A DNA stretch of 64,000 nucleotides from Lasiosphaeris hirsuta (GCA_030549175.1 JAUKUA010000004.1:2418001-2482000), one strand, 5' to 3'. Shown: positions 1 through 13,635, numbered from the stretch's first letter. Translations and numbers: made by a program. The notes: generated from the sequence alone by a model not told the origin.

Positions 1-2605
1 CGCTTCACGTACCGCCCGGAGGCTGGCTACGCACCGATCCATGAGATCATGGAGGGCCGCAATGACAACATCAAGGAGTTCTACTGGCGCGCATGGTTTG
101 GTGACGACGAGCTTGATCTTGATGCCGCGGTTACCGGCAAGTTTGACGGTGGCCGTACCACCATCACGAGTGAGGCCATCAACGAGTTTGTCCACGCCGT
201 TGGCAACACTGGCGAGGCCTTCGTTGACCGTCCGGAGAAGATCATGTACGCACCTATGGACTTTGCCATTGTTGTTGGTTGGAAGGCCATCACAAAGCCC
301 ATCTTCCCTCGCACCATCGATGGAGATCTGCTGAAGCTTGTGCATCTGTCCAACTCATTCCGCATGATGCCCGGTGCCGAAGCCCTGAAGAAGGGCGACG
401 AGGTTTCTACCACTGCCCAGATCAACGCCGTGATTAACCAGGAGTCTGGAAAGATGGTTGAGGTCTGCGGGACCATCGCACGTGATGGCGAGGCCGTTAT
501 GGAGGTCACCTCACAGTTCTTGTACCGCGGTGCATACACTGACTTTGAAAACACGTTTCAGCGCAAGATTGAGATGCCCATGCAGGTTCATCTTGCTACG
601 AGCAAGGACGTTGCTGTCCTCCGCTCTAAGCAGTGGTTCGTGCTGGACGAGCTCCCGAACCCCGAGATTGAACTGCTCGGCCAAACCCTCATCTTCCGCC
701 TGCAGAGTCTGATGCGCTTCAAGAACCGCACAGTCTTCAGCAGTGTCGAGACCCGGGGCCAGGTTCTCCTTGAACTCCCCACCAAGGAGATCATCCAAGT
801 CGCCACCGTAGACTACGAAGCCGGCGAGTCGCACGGCAACCCTGTCATCGACTACCTCCAGCGCAACGGCTCCTCCATCGAACAGCCCGTCAACTTTGAG
901 AACCCCATCCCGCTACACGGCAAGAACCCGCTCCTGCTCCGTGCCCCTGCCTCCAACGAGACATATGCCCGTGTATCTGGCGATTTCAACCCTATTCATG
1001 TCTCACGGGTTTTCTCAAGCTATGCCAATCTCCCTGGTACTATTACCCATGGCATGTACTCTAGCGCTGCTGTCCGTAGCTTGGTCGAGACCTGGGCTGC
1101 CGACAACAAGATCGGCCGTGTTCGGAGCTTCCACGCCTCTCTTACTGGCATGGTACTTCCTAACGACGAGATCTCCGTCCGACTCCAGCACGTGGGCATG
1201 GTCGCCGGTCGCAAGATCATCAAGGTCGAGGCCAGCAACAAGGAGACAGAGGAGAAAGTGCTCCTGGGCGAGGCTGAAATCGAGCAGCCCGTTACTGCCT
1301 ACGTCTTCACAGGACAGGGCTCACAGGAGCAGGGCATGGGTATGGATCTATATGGCAGCAGCGCCGTCGCCAAGGATGTGTGGGATCGCGCAGACAAGTA
1401 TCTCATGGATACCTATGGTGAGCTTCTTTTCTAACCTCTAACCTTTACCACGACTAACAAACGCAGGCTTCGCAATCACAAACATTGTCAAGAACAACCC
1501 CAAGGAGCTCACCATTCACTTCGGTGGCCCTCGTGGCAAGGCCATTCGCCAAAACTACATGGCAATGACATTCGAGACCGTTGCTGCCGATGGCTCCATC
1601 AAGTCGGAGCGCATCTTCAAGGAGATCGATGAGCGGACCACGTCATACACCTACCGCTCCCCAACTGGTCTCCTCTCGGCAACCCAGTTCACCCAGCCTG
1701 CCCTTACCCTTATGGAGAAGGCCAGCTTCGAGGACATGAAGGCCAAGGGCCTTGTGCCACGCGACAGCACCTTTGCCGGACACTCCCTCGGCGAGTATTC
1801 TGCCCTGGCTGCTCTTGCCGATGTCATGCCGATTGAGTCGCTGGTATCAGTTGTCTTCTACCGTGGTCTGACCATGCAGGTAGCTGTCGAGCGCGACGAG
1901 GCCGGACGCTCCAACTACAGCATGTGCGCTGTCAACCCCAGCCGTATTAGCAAGACCTTCAACGAGGAAGCTCTGCGGTTCGTGGTCAACAGCGTTGCCG
2001 AGACGACGGGCTGGCTGCTAGAGATTGTCAACTACAACATCGCCAACATGCAGTACGTGTGTGCTGGTGACCTCCGGGCGCTTGACACTCTCACGGGCGT
2101 GACAAACTACCTCAAGGCCATGAAGATCGACATTGAGCAAATGCGCAAGGAGTACTCGCCCGAGACGGTGAAGGAGAAGTTGGTTGAGATCATCAAGGGA
2201 TGTGCTGCCGACACCGAGTCCAAGCCTACACCCTTGGACCTGCAGCGCGGGTTCGCGACGATCCCGCTCAAGGGTATTGACGTGCCCTTCCACTCGACCT
2301 TCCTGCGGTCTGGTGTCAAGCCCTTCAGGAGTTTCCTGCTCAAGAAGATCAACAAGACGACGATTGACCCAGCCAAGCTGGTTGGCAAGTACATTCCCAA
2401 CGTAACGGCGCGGCCGTTCGCGCTTACGAAGGAGTACTTTGAGGATGTGTACCGACTCACAAACTCTCCCAAGATTGGCAATGTATTGGCCAACTGGGAC
2501 AAGTACCAGGACGGCAGCGCCAGTCTGGCGACTGTTGCGTCGAGCGGTGTGAGCAGTGTTAATGGTGTAAATGGGAACGATGAACTGAACGAGGTGGAAG
2601 CCTAG
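1..2605 (+). CDS. fas1: Fatty acid synthase subunit beta, C-terminal part (5' end outside window)
   Basis: Cytosolic fungal FAS beta subunit; with alpha it forms the 2.6-MDa synthase that makes palmitate and stearate. The frame is open from base 1, with exons 1-1417 and 1467-2605 (about 852 residues; the full family protein is near 2,080). A 49-nt intron carries a CTAAC branch site and ends in GCAG; splicing restores the conserved [20 protein letters not shown] junction. The first part is the hotdog dehydratase region, with GDFNPIHV and ITHGM catalytic-type motifs near nt 980-1050. The rest is the malonyl/palmitoyl transferase, with VFTGQGSQ near nt 1300, the nucleophile motif [13 protein letters not shown] near nt 1780 and VPFHS with its conserved His near nt 2285. 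The C-terminus ends in a low-conservation Ser/Gly/Asn tail. No damage seen. The upstream acetyltransferase and enoyl reductase domains, and any FAS2 partner, lie outside the window. Confidence 0.97.
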
Positions 2606-4328
2606 ACGTGTGTTTCAAAACTAGGTCATGTATTGAACGGAGTTGCTGCATTATCTTAATTGTGCTATAGTAGAGAGCGAGGGCCTAAAGAATAGAACCA
2701 TTTAGAGTCTGCCATAGGTGTCAGTTGGTGAGTGACTGATGTCTATCTGAGATGCGATCTACAGCGTTCTACGAATCCGCATCCCCGGGTGGTCGTCGCA
2801 CAAAACACAAGCCCTGTGTATGAGTAACGGCACACGATGCGGAGCACCGCACCGAGAACATCACGAGCACGTGTCCCAGATGGTCCTGTGGTCGTCAACA
2901 TCATCGTCGATCAGTCCCCCCGTCCAAAATCCCTCACGCACAGGAGGTACAGGCAGACGGGAGGGTCACACAGCCGCTGCCGATACGGCCCCGACGGCTG
3001 GAGTGCAGTGGACAGAGACCCCGGGGACAGCGACAGGTGACAGCGTCGAGTCCGGGTGCGCGTGTACCTGTGCCTGTCGGACTACTAGTAGCTTGGGTGG
3101 GAGATCGACCGCCACACTGTCCCATCCCGAGATTCGATGATCTGTCCCACGTCGACTACATCATCGAGCCGACATCCGAGGATCACGATGGACCGCGGTC
3201 GGGATCCTGTTCTCACAAGGCTTGCAACTAGGTGGGTCGGGGCTAGTCGATCGGGGCTGATTACCTCGTCTCCATTCTTATTTGCATCCAATCTCATCAT
3301 GAATCATCGCTCTGTCCTCTCTTTTTCAATCACAAGCTTCAGTCACACATGCCAGCGAGAAGTAATTATATCATAATGTTTGACAAAAGAGCTAGTTGGT
3401 GGCTGTGTCTCGTGACACTCCCCAGCGAGATAGCCAGGGAGGCGCAGAGCGTAGTGTAAAGCTAATACTAGGTATATGCAAATGTACATGTCCATGTACA
3501 TGGCAAGGTAAAGTTCCGCCGATGCCGTCGTTTATGTCGTCGACAACTTGCGGAAATCGCTGTCTGATCTGTCATTTCCTCCCAATCATCCATAATGTGC
3601 CCAATAAGTTCCATCATCCTATCCCATTGCATCCATCCATCCGTCCCAACCTAACTAAACCCAACCCCGAGAATGCCCGGTTGCTCCGACCCGATATTGC
3701 CTCGCCTGTGGCCCAAATTGAAAAAGAAAAGATCAAAAACACGTATCCGTAGTAGCAGAAAGACAGGCAGCGCAACCGGAAACACACCCAACAATCAAAA
3801 ACTCCCAGGCCTTGCCTATGCACCGTGCCAATGCACCGCCCCACCGGTCCCCAGTGTTATCCAATGCTAGACCCCGTGGATTTTTTGTCATCAATATCGT
3901 CATGTCATCAAAAAACGCCGTGTAACAAAAAGAGACAAAAACATGTGACCCAGTACTTTTTTTTGGTAAACAGCAACAGTAAAAAGTGAAAATGCGGCAA
4001 GATCTTTGAACAAGATAAGAATCAAGGAAATGATGGGATAGGATGACGGAGATATGTATTCGCGTCAGGTGCCAACCTCGGAGTTGAGGTGGTAAACCCT
4101 TTCGGCCAGGCCGTCCGCTCACAACGCTGGGGGGGTTCAATGTATTGGGTCCTCGGTCGGGCAGCAATGCAACGTACACGTGGTCGCCCGCTTTGGTCCG
4201 GACTGAGCGAAGCCCGTACATTTGACCTTCCGGCCCGGAGAAGCCCGATCAGCGACCGGCGCCCCGGCCTGAATTATTAGGCACGGCGGGGCTGGTCTCC
4301 CGTGGGCTACCCGGTAGTAGCGAACAGC
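2606..4328. other. Intergenic region between two convergent genes
   Basis: This 1.7-kb stretch holds the 3' ends of fas1 and of the minus-strand gene ending at 4329. Open frames here are short and lack conserved motifs. AT-richer DNA (3280-3400, 3890-4050) alternates with a GC-rich block (4080-4330) that is probably the 3' UTR of the minus-strand gene. No tRNA, rRNA or transposon signature was recognised. Confidence 0.6.
3482..3501. repeat. Short inverted repeat (9-bp arms, 2-nt spacer)
   Basis: ATGTACATG and CATGTACAT are separated by TC and form a near-perfect palindrome about 880 bp past the fas1 stop. It could form a small cruciform or bind a dimeric factor, but nothing nearby supports either. 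Confidence 0.5.
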
Positions 4329-5906
4329 CTAGTAGGCCGCGATAGGGTTTGCGAAGCGCAGCGGGCTAGGCGGGTTGGAATGATGGTCATTCGAATGCCG
4401 CCGGCCAAACATATGTTGCATGAAGCTGCGGGGAGCGACATGGCCGAGGTTGACCGTCTTGTGGGTCAGGGGCACCGGGATGCGATGCACCTTCTTGGTC
4501 TGCCATCGCTCCTTGATGCAGTCGTCGACAAGAGCCATGAGGCCGGTTGCCATGATAACGCTGCCAAAAACTGTTAGCTGATGTTTTGCGTGGAAAAAGG
4601 GGGTAGAGGGGTAATAAGCTTACTCTGCGACGTCGGTGACGGCTTCCACAATCGCCTCGTCTGCGATCCACATGAAGCAAGGAGGAACCCATCCGCCGGC
4701 ATTCTCGTCGGCCTGGACCTGGATCGGCGAGCGGGTCTCCGGAACAATGTGCGCGACCGGCGCGCTGGTGTTCCCGTCTCGGATGAGATGGAAGGAGACT
4801 AGACCTCCAAGCTGCTTGTCGACGGAGCGTCTCCAGGTGTACCGATGACCCCACCACTCAAATTCGTAGCGCTTGTTGTTCTTGCCGCCTCGGCGGTGGA
4901 CATCAACGCGCGCATAGTTACTGAACTCGAGCTTGATGGTGTTTGTCGGCATCGGCCGCTGTGACTTACCCCTGCTGTCCAGAGACAGAGCGGAGAGGTT
5001 GCTCCTATCGTTGAACAGCTCGTCGTCGCCGTCAGATGAAGAGTAGCTGGTACCGGGGCGGTTGGTACCGCCAATCGCGGCCGCACCTGACTTGGCGCGG
5101 CGCAGAACCGGCTTGCCACCACTCAGCGTCTTGATGGCTGTCGACATGGACCGCTTCAGCGTCGGGCGGGTGGGGTCGGCCTTGGGCTTGACGGCCGCGG
5201 GCTCGACATACTTGCGCTTAGAATTGCAAACCTCACGGCCCGAATCACGGCAATAGCGCCGCAATGAGAACTCACGCTTGGCCAAGTCGTACATGCGCAG
5301 GTGAAACAACTGGATAGCCGTCCTCCTCCGTCCCGTCACCACTGTATCAACCCGCAAGTTCATGTTGCCGTCTGGCGTGAACTCGTCATGGCGAATAGTA
5401 AAGCGGTTGAGAGAGGGGAAGAGCTTGGCGAAATCCTGAGGTGTCGACGCGCGCACGTTCGGCTCGACAACTTCGCGGCGGTAGACGGGCAGAGGCGGGA
5501 TGCTGTTGTACTCGTAGTCCATTGGGCTTTCGTCAAATTCCATGGTGTCGACGTCTGAGGACGACATGGTTGTCGAGGCCAAAGTGTCAATCGAGGAGCG
5601 TGGGTACAGTGAGGTGCCGGGGCTGACGTCGTCGTCGTATGTGTACTCGGGCTGGTAGCGCTGGTGTGCGGCGTGGGCATGTGTATGGGCATAGGTGTGG
5701 CTGCCGCTGGAGGATTCTGTCTTGATATCTTCTGAGGGCCGAGGTGATGTATAGAGGGAGGTAGGGGTTGTGGAATGTGATGCGTAGGAGTCGTTGCTCC
5801 TCCGGCTGCGAGAATCACGGCTAGAGGAGGATTGACTAGAGCTCTCGTGTCGGGTGTAAGAAGGCATGATGGGCGGGAGAGTGTCGAGGCTTCTTGCTCG
5901 GGGCAA
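4329..5906 (-). CDS. Conserved fungal protein of unknown function
   Basis: Two exons, 5906-4624 and 4560-4329, joined by a 63-nt intron (GTAAGC...GGCAG), give 504 residues. A second in-frame ATG at 5867 would remove 13 residues and may be the true start, since MPSYTRHE looks like a natural N-terminus. Residues 1-150 are Ser/Thr/Tyr-rich and disordered-looking. A conserved-looking block follows around residues 165-250 (FTIRHDEFTPDGN, IQLFHLRMYDLAKREFSLRRYCRDSG fragments), then a basic Ser-rich linker. A second block around residues 320-440 has many aromatics and beta-strand character (FEFSNYARVDV-like, YEFEWWGHRYTW, LGGLVSFHLI). The spliced C-terminus continues through DVIMATGLMALVDDCIKERW to a His/Asn/Pro tail. 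I recognise no named domain; the paired beta-rich blocks resemble lipid- or membrane-associated folds only vaguely. Codon use is like the neighbouring housekeeping genes. Confidence 0.8.
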
Positions 5907-6626
5907 GGTTGTCTGAACTGTGGTGGGTTGAGGAGAAGGGTCCGGTCGAGGACGGACGGACGGGGGCGCGGCTCGATTCTCTTATAGCAGGAGCGGGCCG
6001 AGGTGGGTGGGAGTGGTGAGGGCGGTGGGTTGGGTCTGGCCGTCTATTCGCAGGTTAAGGCCGTTTGTCGATTGGCGACTGGGATTGCCTGAGAAGCTGG
6101 GACGGTGGGGCTGCAGTGCAAGACGGCCGCTTCTTCATGGGCAGGCAAGATCAGGTCGGGGTCGGGCATTAAACGCGGGGAGCTCGCTGGCGCTGGCGTC
6201 TTGCGTTTTGACAAGAAAGCGCGGCTAGAGTGGGAGAGAACAGGTGGGCGGGGATGGGAGGGCGAAGGCGTTGAGAGCCGAGCTGTAGGCTGTGGATGTG
6301 CGTGCTGCTTGCTGCTTGCCTTGTTACTGTCTGCTGCTTCTTTCTGGACGCTGGATGCTGGATGCTCGAGGTGCTGTTGCGCACAAGTCGGCACCTGGTG
6401 TTGAGGGGGCGTCAAGATTCGCTGGACGCACGCTGGCTGGCAACTGACAGGTCAGGGAGCATATGCAGGAGCCAAGTGGACGAAGTGGAGTTGGCAAGCG
6501 GGAGCAGGGAGCAGGGTAGCTGGGAGGAGGGGATCGATATAGGAATCCACGCGGAGCAAATGCCAGGGTCTGGCTGTGTGCATCTGCGTTTCTGTTGGTA
6601 GTCGCGGGTTGAGTGTTAAGGAGGGA

Positions 6627-6644
6627 GGGGGGGGGGGGGGGGGG
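6627..6644. repeat. G18 homopolymer
   Basis: Eighteen consecutive G on the plus strand, preceded by GGAGGGA. It lies about 720 bp upstream of the minus-strand gene start at 5906, so its C-rich form is on that gene's sense strand. It could form a G-quadruplex or be a slippage hotspot. Confidence 0.9.
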
Positions 6645-7886
6645 CAGAATGGAAGTGTTGCAAGTGATGGCCGCGAAGTACTGTGGTACCGCCTTCCATC
6701 TTCCATTCTGCGGTCATCGGAGATGTCAGAAAGTACAGACCCCGCCAGCAGCCAACCAACCGCGCCCGCAGCCACAGGCGACAGGGGACCCGCCCACCAG
6801 CGTCTGCGGTGGAGCCGGCCAGGGTGCCGAGGACGACGGGAAAAAGGAGCTCTCCAGCAAAAAGAGGGTGGGCCGTCGACAGAGACGACTGGTGACTGGC
6901 GAACCTCCACCATGTAGCGCGGTTTTTTTTTTTTTTTCGCTTTTTTCTCTCTTTTCCACTGGCCAGCAGAAAACCCCCCGACCTGCGGATGCAACCACTG
7001 GCTGGAAACTCTGTCATCCTGCCATCCCAAGCTATGCCGCGCCGTGACTGGACACAGCCCCAACCGATTGGGAACAAGACACACCAGATGCCCTCAGCAT
7101 TCCTCAGCAGGCAAGCAATCCAGGCTTGCCAGGCAGTCCAGGCAGTCCCGGCTTGTAGCGCGCCTGCATCCCAGGTCACCGCGGTGCTCGCCCCCCCGCG
7201 ACTTAACCTATGGGGGACCACCCGCGATACCTCCTTTAGCACATGTGAACATCGAGGGATCTGCGAGGAACAGGTAGTGAGCCCACTGGAATCCCCTAGC
7301 ATCCCACCTGAGCTCGTGGTGGTGGGCTGTTGGAACACCACTGGAACCTACCTCGGGGCCCGCCAGCGCTGCCGACCACAGGCTGAGAGTCCGGAGTGGA
7401 AGCCAGTGTGGAAGCCGCCGCGACGCTGACATTCGGGATCAGCGAACAATGAAAATTTTTGACATACAGCTTCCTGTTTGCGATATTTTGCAAGTCTCGT
7501 CTGTTTGGCATGCCCTCCCCTCAGCACACGGAGAGTAGATGGATGCAAAGCCTCGTAGAGTCGGTCCGCAGGATTTCACAAATTGAATTGGCCTCTCTCT
7601 GCCCTCCGTTCCCCAATGACTCCGGCTAGACGACTCCGACACCGCAGGCTAGCAGCTGGCACTTACTCTGCTCGTATGCGGTACTGGGCGGTGGAAGCCG
7701 ACCGACGACGAGCCGCGGCTGGCACGCGGTACTATAGAAGGACAAGTCGGCGCAGTATTCGACGCAGTATGACGCCGGCTCGCGACGACCGGTGCAGACC
7801 TCTATCCACCCGGGCTGTTTCTGCGTAACCTGCTGCCAAGGTCCCAAGTCGGGCAAACTGCGCGCTCTGCCAGCCCCCAGATCCAT

Positions 7887-7906
7887 CCCCCCCCCCCCCC
7901 CCCCCC
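7887..7906. repeat. C20 homopolymer
   Basis: Twenty consecutive C followed by T and C7. Part of the gene desert, with no gene within 2 kb. Confidence 0.9.
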
Positions 7907-10378
7907 TCCCCCCCTCGATGACGATTACGATGACTCGTTTCAATCGATGCCAACATTCCCAACATGCGACGCAATATGTCAACCTCGATGTCTCAACTTT
8001 CTAGCGACTTCTGGCAATGCTCGATGCCGTGGACAGGCAATTGCCAGTTCTACCGACCGTCTCCCAGATCGGTGCTGCTGGCCAAAATCGCTGCCCTCAA
8101 CACGAGGCACGGCCGTTGTGCTCGCGCTTCCAGGGCCAAGGGCAACACTACTATTCCCAGACGTCGCCGTCCGCGGTTCCCAATGAAATGCAGGGTGTTG
8201 GCCGGCCAGAGCACTCGAGCCAGGCGTGCGTGGCAGTCGTGGCAGTCTTCCAGCGCCATGGAACGGCCTAAAGCTATGCCCGGGTGCCCAACTTCACCCG
8301 CAGGCACCTTTGCCTGCTGCTAGCCACGCGAATTGAGAATTGAGGCTGTCCGCGCCTGGAGAGTGCCATTGGCCGCCGGGAAATCGTGGGGAACGCACCT
8401 ATTCCGACACATGTCGAAATAATCTCCAACATTCTGACCTTGATGATGATTCCCCTCGAGTGTCTGCGGCACATCATCAAGCCACCAGCCACCTCCAGGT
8501 ACGCCAGAGTTTTTCCTGGGCTGGGGAGAATTGCACAGTCCCACCGTGCCCTGCACATGTCTCGAGGGCTCACTCGTGGTTTCGGCGCAGCCGCACGATT
8601 ATTTCTCGGAATTGGCATGCCCGGAGCTGGCCGGGTCGCAAAAAAAGGATTGTCGAGAGCCCAACTGATACTTGATCCCAATTGAAACAGCGCACGAAGC
8701 CAACAGCTAGGATGGCCCTTTTCATCTTGGTTCTCTCCCTAGTTGGAGAGCCGAGTGTTCGCCATGTATGCAGGCCAGCCCCGTATCGGGTCATGGCGAC
8801 TCTGCCTTGTGTCACTCGCTCATTCGCTGCTGAGTCGGGCCTCAACCTCGACCACACAGAGAGCCTTATTCCGGCTTCAATTTGCCAGGGCCGCCTGCCT
8901 TTTACTTCAGTGCGTTTCAGTGGCCAGTTGTCAATTCTGCCCGAGGGGAACCCCGTCATTGGGACGAAGAACACCTTTGAGGCCCCCGATATCGCTGGCG
9001 AACTGCAGCACCCCAGGGGCCCTGATGCGTCTCGAATCCGGGGTTGCGAAGAAGGCAACTAGATGCGATCGGGTCCCGGCCGTCTCTAGATGTCTCAGCG
9101 GCCCTCCACGGAACACTCCCGCGTATGTGTGTCAACCGACCTCGGGCCTTGCCCATGGGCAATTGGCCTTCAATCGAGTTGCAAAAGGGAACCTAGCGAG
9201 GAACATGGTCCCGGGTCAACTTTGGTCCAGTTTGCTTTTTGTTCGCCTTGGGTTGGCTAGGAAAATACCCCTCAAAGAACCTCTATCTATCTCGAGTGGG
9301 TTCACGCCGGGCCCGACTCCTCGATCTGCCGTGGAGGTGTTTGTCACAGCCGATTGGGAGATAATCAGGGCCATCTATCATCAGCTCGGCTCAGATGTTA
9401 TCGCGCCAATGCTCAGGTGACGGGACAGTGCCGGACGGTCTGCCCACAACGACAAAGCGTCGGAAGACGGCCGCTAGCTCGAAAGTTGCCGACCTGGTTA
9501 CCAGTGTCAAGCCAAAGCGCTGATCTTGTGTCTCCGCACGCCACCTGCAGCCAACCGTGGCTGGGACCGTCACAAGATGTGCGCGCAGCTTCAATAGCTG
9601 TGTTGCTAGTGACGCAACCGATGCCAGCCAATCGATTCGGCTCGGCCGCTCTGCTTTGGGTAATCCTTCAACCTCCCACCTTCTAGCATGCAAGTGCGTC
9701 CAGTTCGGCCAAAGGGCGCCATTGATAACAACCTATCGATGGAAGTCCGGTTCTCGATAGATCGTTTTGGGTTGAATGCTCGAAGGATTGATTGTTCGAT
9801 ATCTACATTACGTCGCTGGGCAATTCGCTCCCTCGAAGGTGTCAACCCTCGACAGCTGCAACGGCGGGACGGTATGTCGGTCTGTATGCCGGTAAGTGAC
9901 GTTGTTATCTCTCGCTGCACCTTCACCACCCCCTCCCGATCGCTTACGAGTTTGGTATTGGCCACTCCGCCGAACACATGGTTGTCAGCTGCAAGGCAGC
10001 TTTCACACCTTATTTTACCTTGCGTCACCTCGCCGGCGTCCTTTCTGAGGTGAAACGGCCGTTGTGAAGCGCGAGGGTGGCCTTCGATTGGGCCTCGAGT
10101 TCCTGTACGCTATGCACTCATCGAGAAGTTCGACGAGAGCGCGCTTAAGCGGGTTTACCTGTCGGGCATCAGGATAACGTCTGGCAGATCTGGTATCGAT
10201 GCCTCTGCGGAGTGGGTGAGGTGTCACCAGCTGGCGGCATTCCATTTGTAGGCTAGACAGCGTTTGCCGACCCTGCTCGCAACGATAACGACTGTCGATT
10301 CAGTTCACGAGGCGTGGCATATGCAAGACATCAAGAACACCTGGCTACCATGATCGCTCGCTTCAACCTGCCCAGCGG

Positions 10379-10400
10379 CCCCCCCCCCCCCCCCCCCCCC
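10379..10400. repeat. C22 homopolymer
   Basis: Twenty-two consecutive C followed by T and C7, the longest C tract in the window. The C-run, T, C7 arrangement closely resembles the tract at 7887. Confidence 0.9.
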
Positions 10401-12046
10401 TCCCCCCCGGTTTTGTATCTGGGCGCGTACATACCATACTCTTGTCTATCAGATATCTGTTGAGGGCTGGTTTTAGAATGCAACCATGTGTCAGTTGTGA
10501 ATTCGAGCTGGTGCATTTGCGCTACTTCTCTTATTGGGTACTTTTCTAAGGAAGAAATGTCTTGGATGAAACGGGTGCGAATGTTTGCCCATTGGCCTTG
10601 AGGCGCACGAATCGTGTTGTCTGAGAAGGTCTATTTCCTGCCACGCCATTGTCCTGGGCCAGCGAGCCGAACAGGATCATGTCCCAGTCGTCGAGTGCCG
10701 TCCCAGCCATCCATCCCCCGCGCGAGCTGGGTACTTGTGGCCTGACGTAGGTGGGTTGTGTCGTCAAGGAGACTGGTGAAGCGGAGGTGTTCGCTTTGGG
10801 ACGGGAACGCCGTCGAGCTGGGCATTCTGTCTCGTCCATTGCCTCGTTCTGGCTGAGATTTGGGTCGACACTCGATCCCGAGTGCCAGAAGGAGGCGGAT
10901 TTCGTCTTCGTAGGTGAGATATGGCGTGTCGCGGGGCCGTGAATGGTGCATTAATTATCAAAGTCAGCGGCTGCCATGAGCGGTGATTCCTCAATCGCCA
11001 GGGGATCAACGGCCCCTTGCCTGGTGGCATGTGACACAGCATCTTGGAATGTCCTCTAATGCACCCCATCAAAAGTGCGCATAGACAAGAGTCCGCGGGG
11101 GCTGGACTGGGAGATCAGATGAAGACCCCTACCTGCGGGATAATTATCACCGCGTGGCCGGCTACCGGAGGCCAGCCCCGGCAGACAAGTTGAAAGACGG
11201 ATGAGCATTGGTGGCTTATAGTATCTTGGCTGCAATCGGTGACAAAAGCGAGGGGGTAAACATGAGGCGATCCCACGGCCGATCAAGCAGAGGCTCTTGC
11301 TCTTCTTGGGGGTGGGATATGAGGGGGGGGCGATATTCACCCCATCCCAAAGTGGGAAAAAAGAATCCCACGTAAGCTACTACCTTGAGAGCCCGCACGT
11401 CCTTGGGTTTCAAGTCAGGTAGTTAGGTATCTCTGACTTGGCCTTGATGGAGAAGGTACGGCTGGATCCGGTAGCCAAGGGTCGGGTTTGATGCGGCGCG
11501 GCGCGGTGCGGGTGTGGTCGCGGTTACCGCTGATGGCTGAGCCGGGCTTAGGCCCAAAGTCGACAAATGCCTAGCCTACCTTTTTTTCACCTGTCCCGTA
11601 TTCATTTTCTTCCGATTTCTTTTAGATCTCTCTCTTACTACCCGCTCGCTCCCGTGATTATGAGGCAGAAACAGACATATGCAGCGGCGGAGAAGGGGGA
11701 AAAAAAAAAGCAATGCGCAAGCGTTGTAAGTCACAGCCAGCAGTGGTCCACAATAGTGCCCTTTCCAGCCCCCGTGCTCGTCCTCGACGAATTTCTGCAG
11801 CTGTGTTTGGTTGTTTTTTAGGGAATGTCCCCGCCTGTCTCCTGCTTGCGTCTGGAAAAGCAGCAAGAACAGAGGACGGACGCATCCTGTTTGTATCCAC
11901 CCAGACCAGACCAGATTTCTGGGCGGCCAAACACACAACGGACTCGACAAAAGCGAAAAGAGCATGCAGTCACCTGTCCCCCCTGCGACCGTTGCCAACG
12001 CCGAGCCTACGATGTCTGCTTCTGCGTCCATCCATCCAGCCCCCCT

Positions 12047-12062
12047 CCCCCCCCCCCCCCCC
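12047..12062. repeat. C16 homopolymer
   Basis: Sixteen C preceded by C6 and T, inside CT-rich DNA (11.9-12.1 kb) that also holds a short GCT microsatellite near 12110. Confidence 0.9.
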
Positions 12063-13419
12063 GTGGATTCCACACGGGGCCCTACGCACATACCGACCGC
12101 ATGCTGCTTGCTGCTACCGCTGCTGCTGCTGCTCAGATGCTCAGATGGACACAAGTCCACTGCTGCTGCTGCGACTGTAAGTAGATGCGACTGTGGATGC
12201 GTACAGTAATCCCCCTCCCACGCAAGACGCAAAAGCAGGGCAATCAGCCCCCCGGCTTGCCCCTCCCCCACGGTGCATACATACATGCCTTCTTCTTTCC
12301 ATGGGTATCGTGCCTCAACTTGGATAGGGGGAGGGTTTTCCACATGTGCTGTTCGGTCCAAATATGGCAGCGAGGGGGCCCGGGTCTCGGCCCGACGGGA
12401 TTCACCAGTGGTAGATGATGTCCCAATTCGGGTTGTGTTGTTGACTGCGGTGGCGAATGGGCCGATGAGGTGTTTTGTCAATTGGCGTGCAGGAGATGGG
12501 GCCGCGCGGTATGTGGCGGCTTAACAATACCGGTTGTTGCGAAAAGGGGATTTTTCGTTTTTGGACAAGTTGGAGTGAGCGTTTTGGGAATTTGCCTCTT
12601 TCGGCGTTGTGTGTTGTTCGGTAGACTCCGTAGTACTTTTGTTTCGGGTAATTGACGACGGTCTCGGAGCTCTTCAGGGCCAAACCTGAAATTTCTGCTC
12701 TGTAATCCATCGCCACTTCCCAAGGAAGTCACGGTTCTACCGAGGACATCACTTGCACGCGGTTGTGTTTGGCATTGTCAATCCAGCTGACTGGGTAGAA
12801 ATTGGAATGACATTTGAAGAAGCGGTTTATTAGTATCGCCCCATGTGTTCAGATGCTCAGGTTTTACGAGAGACTCTATCAGCACTTTTAGACTCTTGCC
12901 AGTATCAGTTTATAAAAGAAGAGGAGGATTTCAGAAGAGATCCCAGCCTCAGATGAAGCTCTGGATGACGTGAGATTTTGAGCCTGACGAGCTGGAAAGG
13001 ACGACCCCACCTACAATGTTTGACCAAACACAGACGATTCTAGGCAAAGAAGATCTATGTGTCGGACCTAAAGATGCTAGAGCCGATCACAGACTCGAAA
13101 GAGGTTCGGAATTTGATCATGTCTCTGTGCTGTTTAATACGCACGGAGAAGCCCTTTTGTGCTGCTGTTGATCCGACATATAGGCCATAACCGAGAGTTT
13201 GTTCCGTCGGTTGCTGGTCTACTGGCGAGAGAATGAGCAAGTGATCTATCTTGTTTGTTTGTGAACCCACTGCCATACAAATCCTGCAGTGCTGGAACTC
13301 GTCATTTTCTTCCGATTCCCCCCCCCCCCTTATCCAGAACAGATAGCTACCAATTCAGCAATCGTTCATCTCACAGAAACGCACGATCCTTTTCAGATGT
13401 GGGGAATGCCTTTTAAGCT

Positions 13420-13635
13420 GTAAAATACACCTTTCAAAACACCAAGAATGCCATTTTCGATGCCAAACAGGGCTTTTTAGGATTTCAATACCCGGTGGTG
13501 AAATGAGATAAGATATTGGGTTGCAGAATACGCCTTTCAGAACACTAGAAATGCCTTTTTTGATGCTAAGTAGGCCTTTTTAGGGTTTCAGCACGCGTTG
13601 GATGGCGAAACGAGATGAGTGGTATTATTTTGGGT
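13420..13635 (+). repeat. Two diverged tandem copies of a ~100-115-bp unit
   Basis: Unit 1 (about 13420-13520) and unit 2 (about 13521-13635) share the same order of blocks: AATACRCCTTTCARAACAC, then ATGCC followed by a T-rich run and GATGC, then GGCYTTTTTAGGRTTTCA, then GAAAYGAGATRAG and finally TTTTGGGT. Most differences are transitions (C/T, G/A). The AATAC block recurs at 13424 and 13527, a period of 103. An inverted 20-bp match to the junction block lies at about 14128-14148. No coding capacity is evident. Confidence 0.75.

Noticed and set aside
6452..7341. Overlapping minus-strand frames of 210 and 241 codons
   Set aside because: They run through the G18 and T15 tracts (Pro and Lys runs) and overlap each other in different frames. 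Neither has protein-like features.
8743..9420. 225-codon open frame on the plus strand
   Set aside because: Begins at a non-ATG codon, has random-looking Arg/Ser/Leu composition and no motif or neighbouring gene signal.
11576..12481. 301-codon open frame on the minus strand
   Set aside because: Composition is Ser/Cys/Gly-rich with GGGGG from the C16 tract, no domain motif, no conserved start context. It looks like a chance frame in CT-biased DNA.
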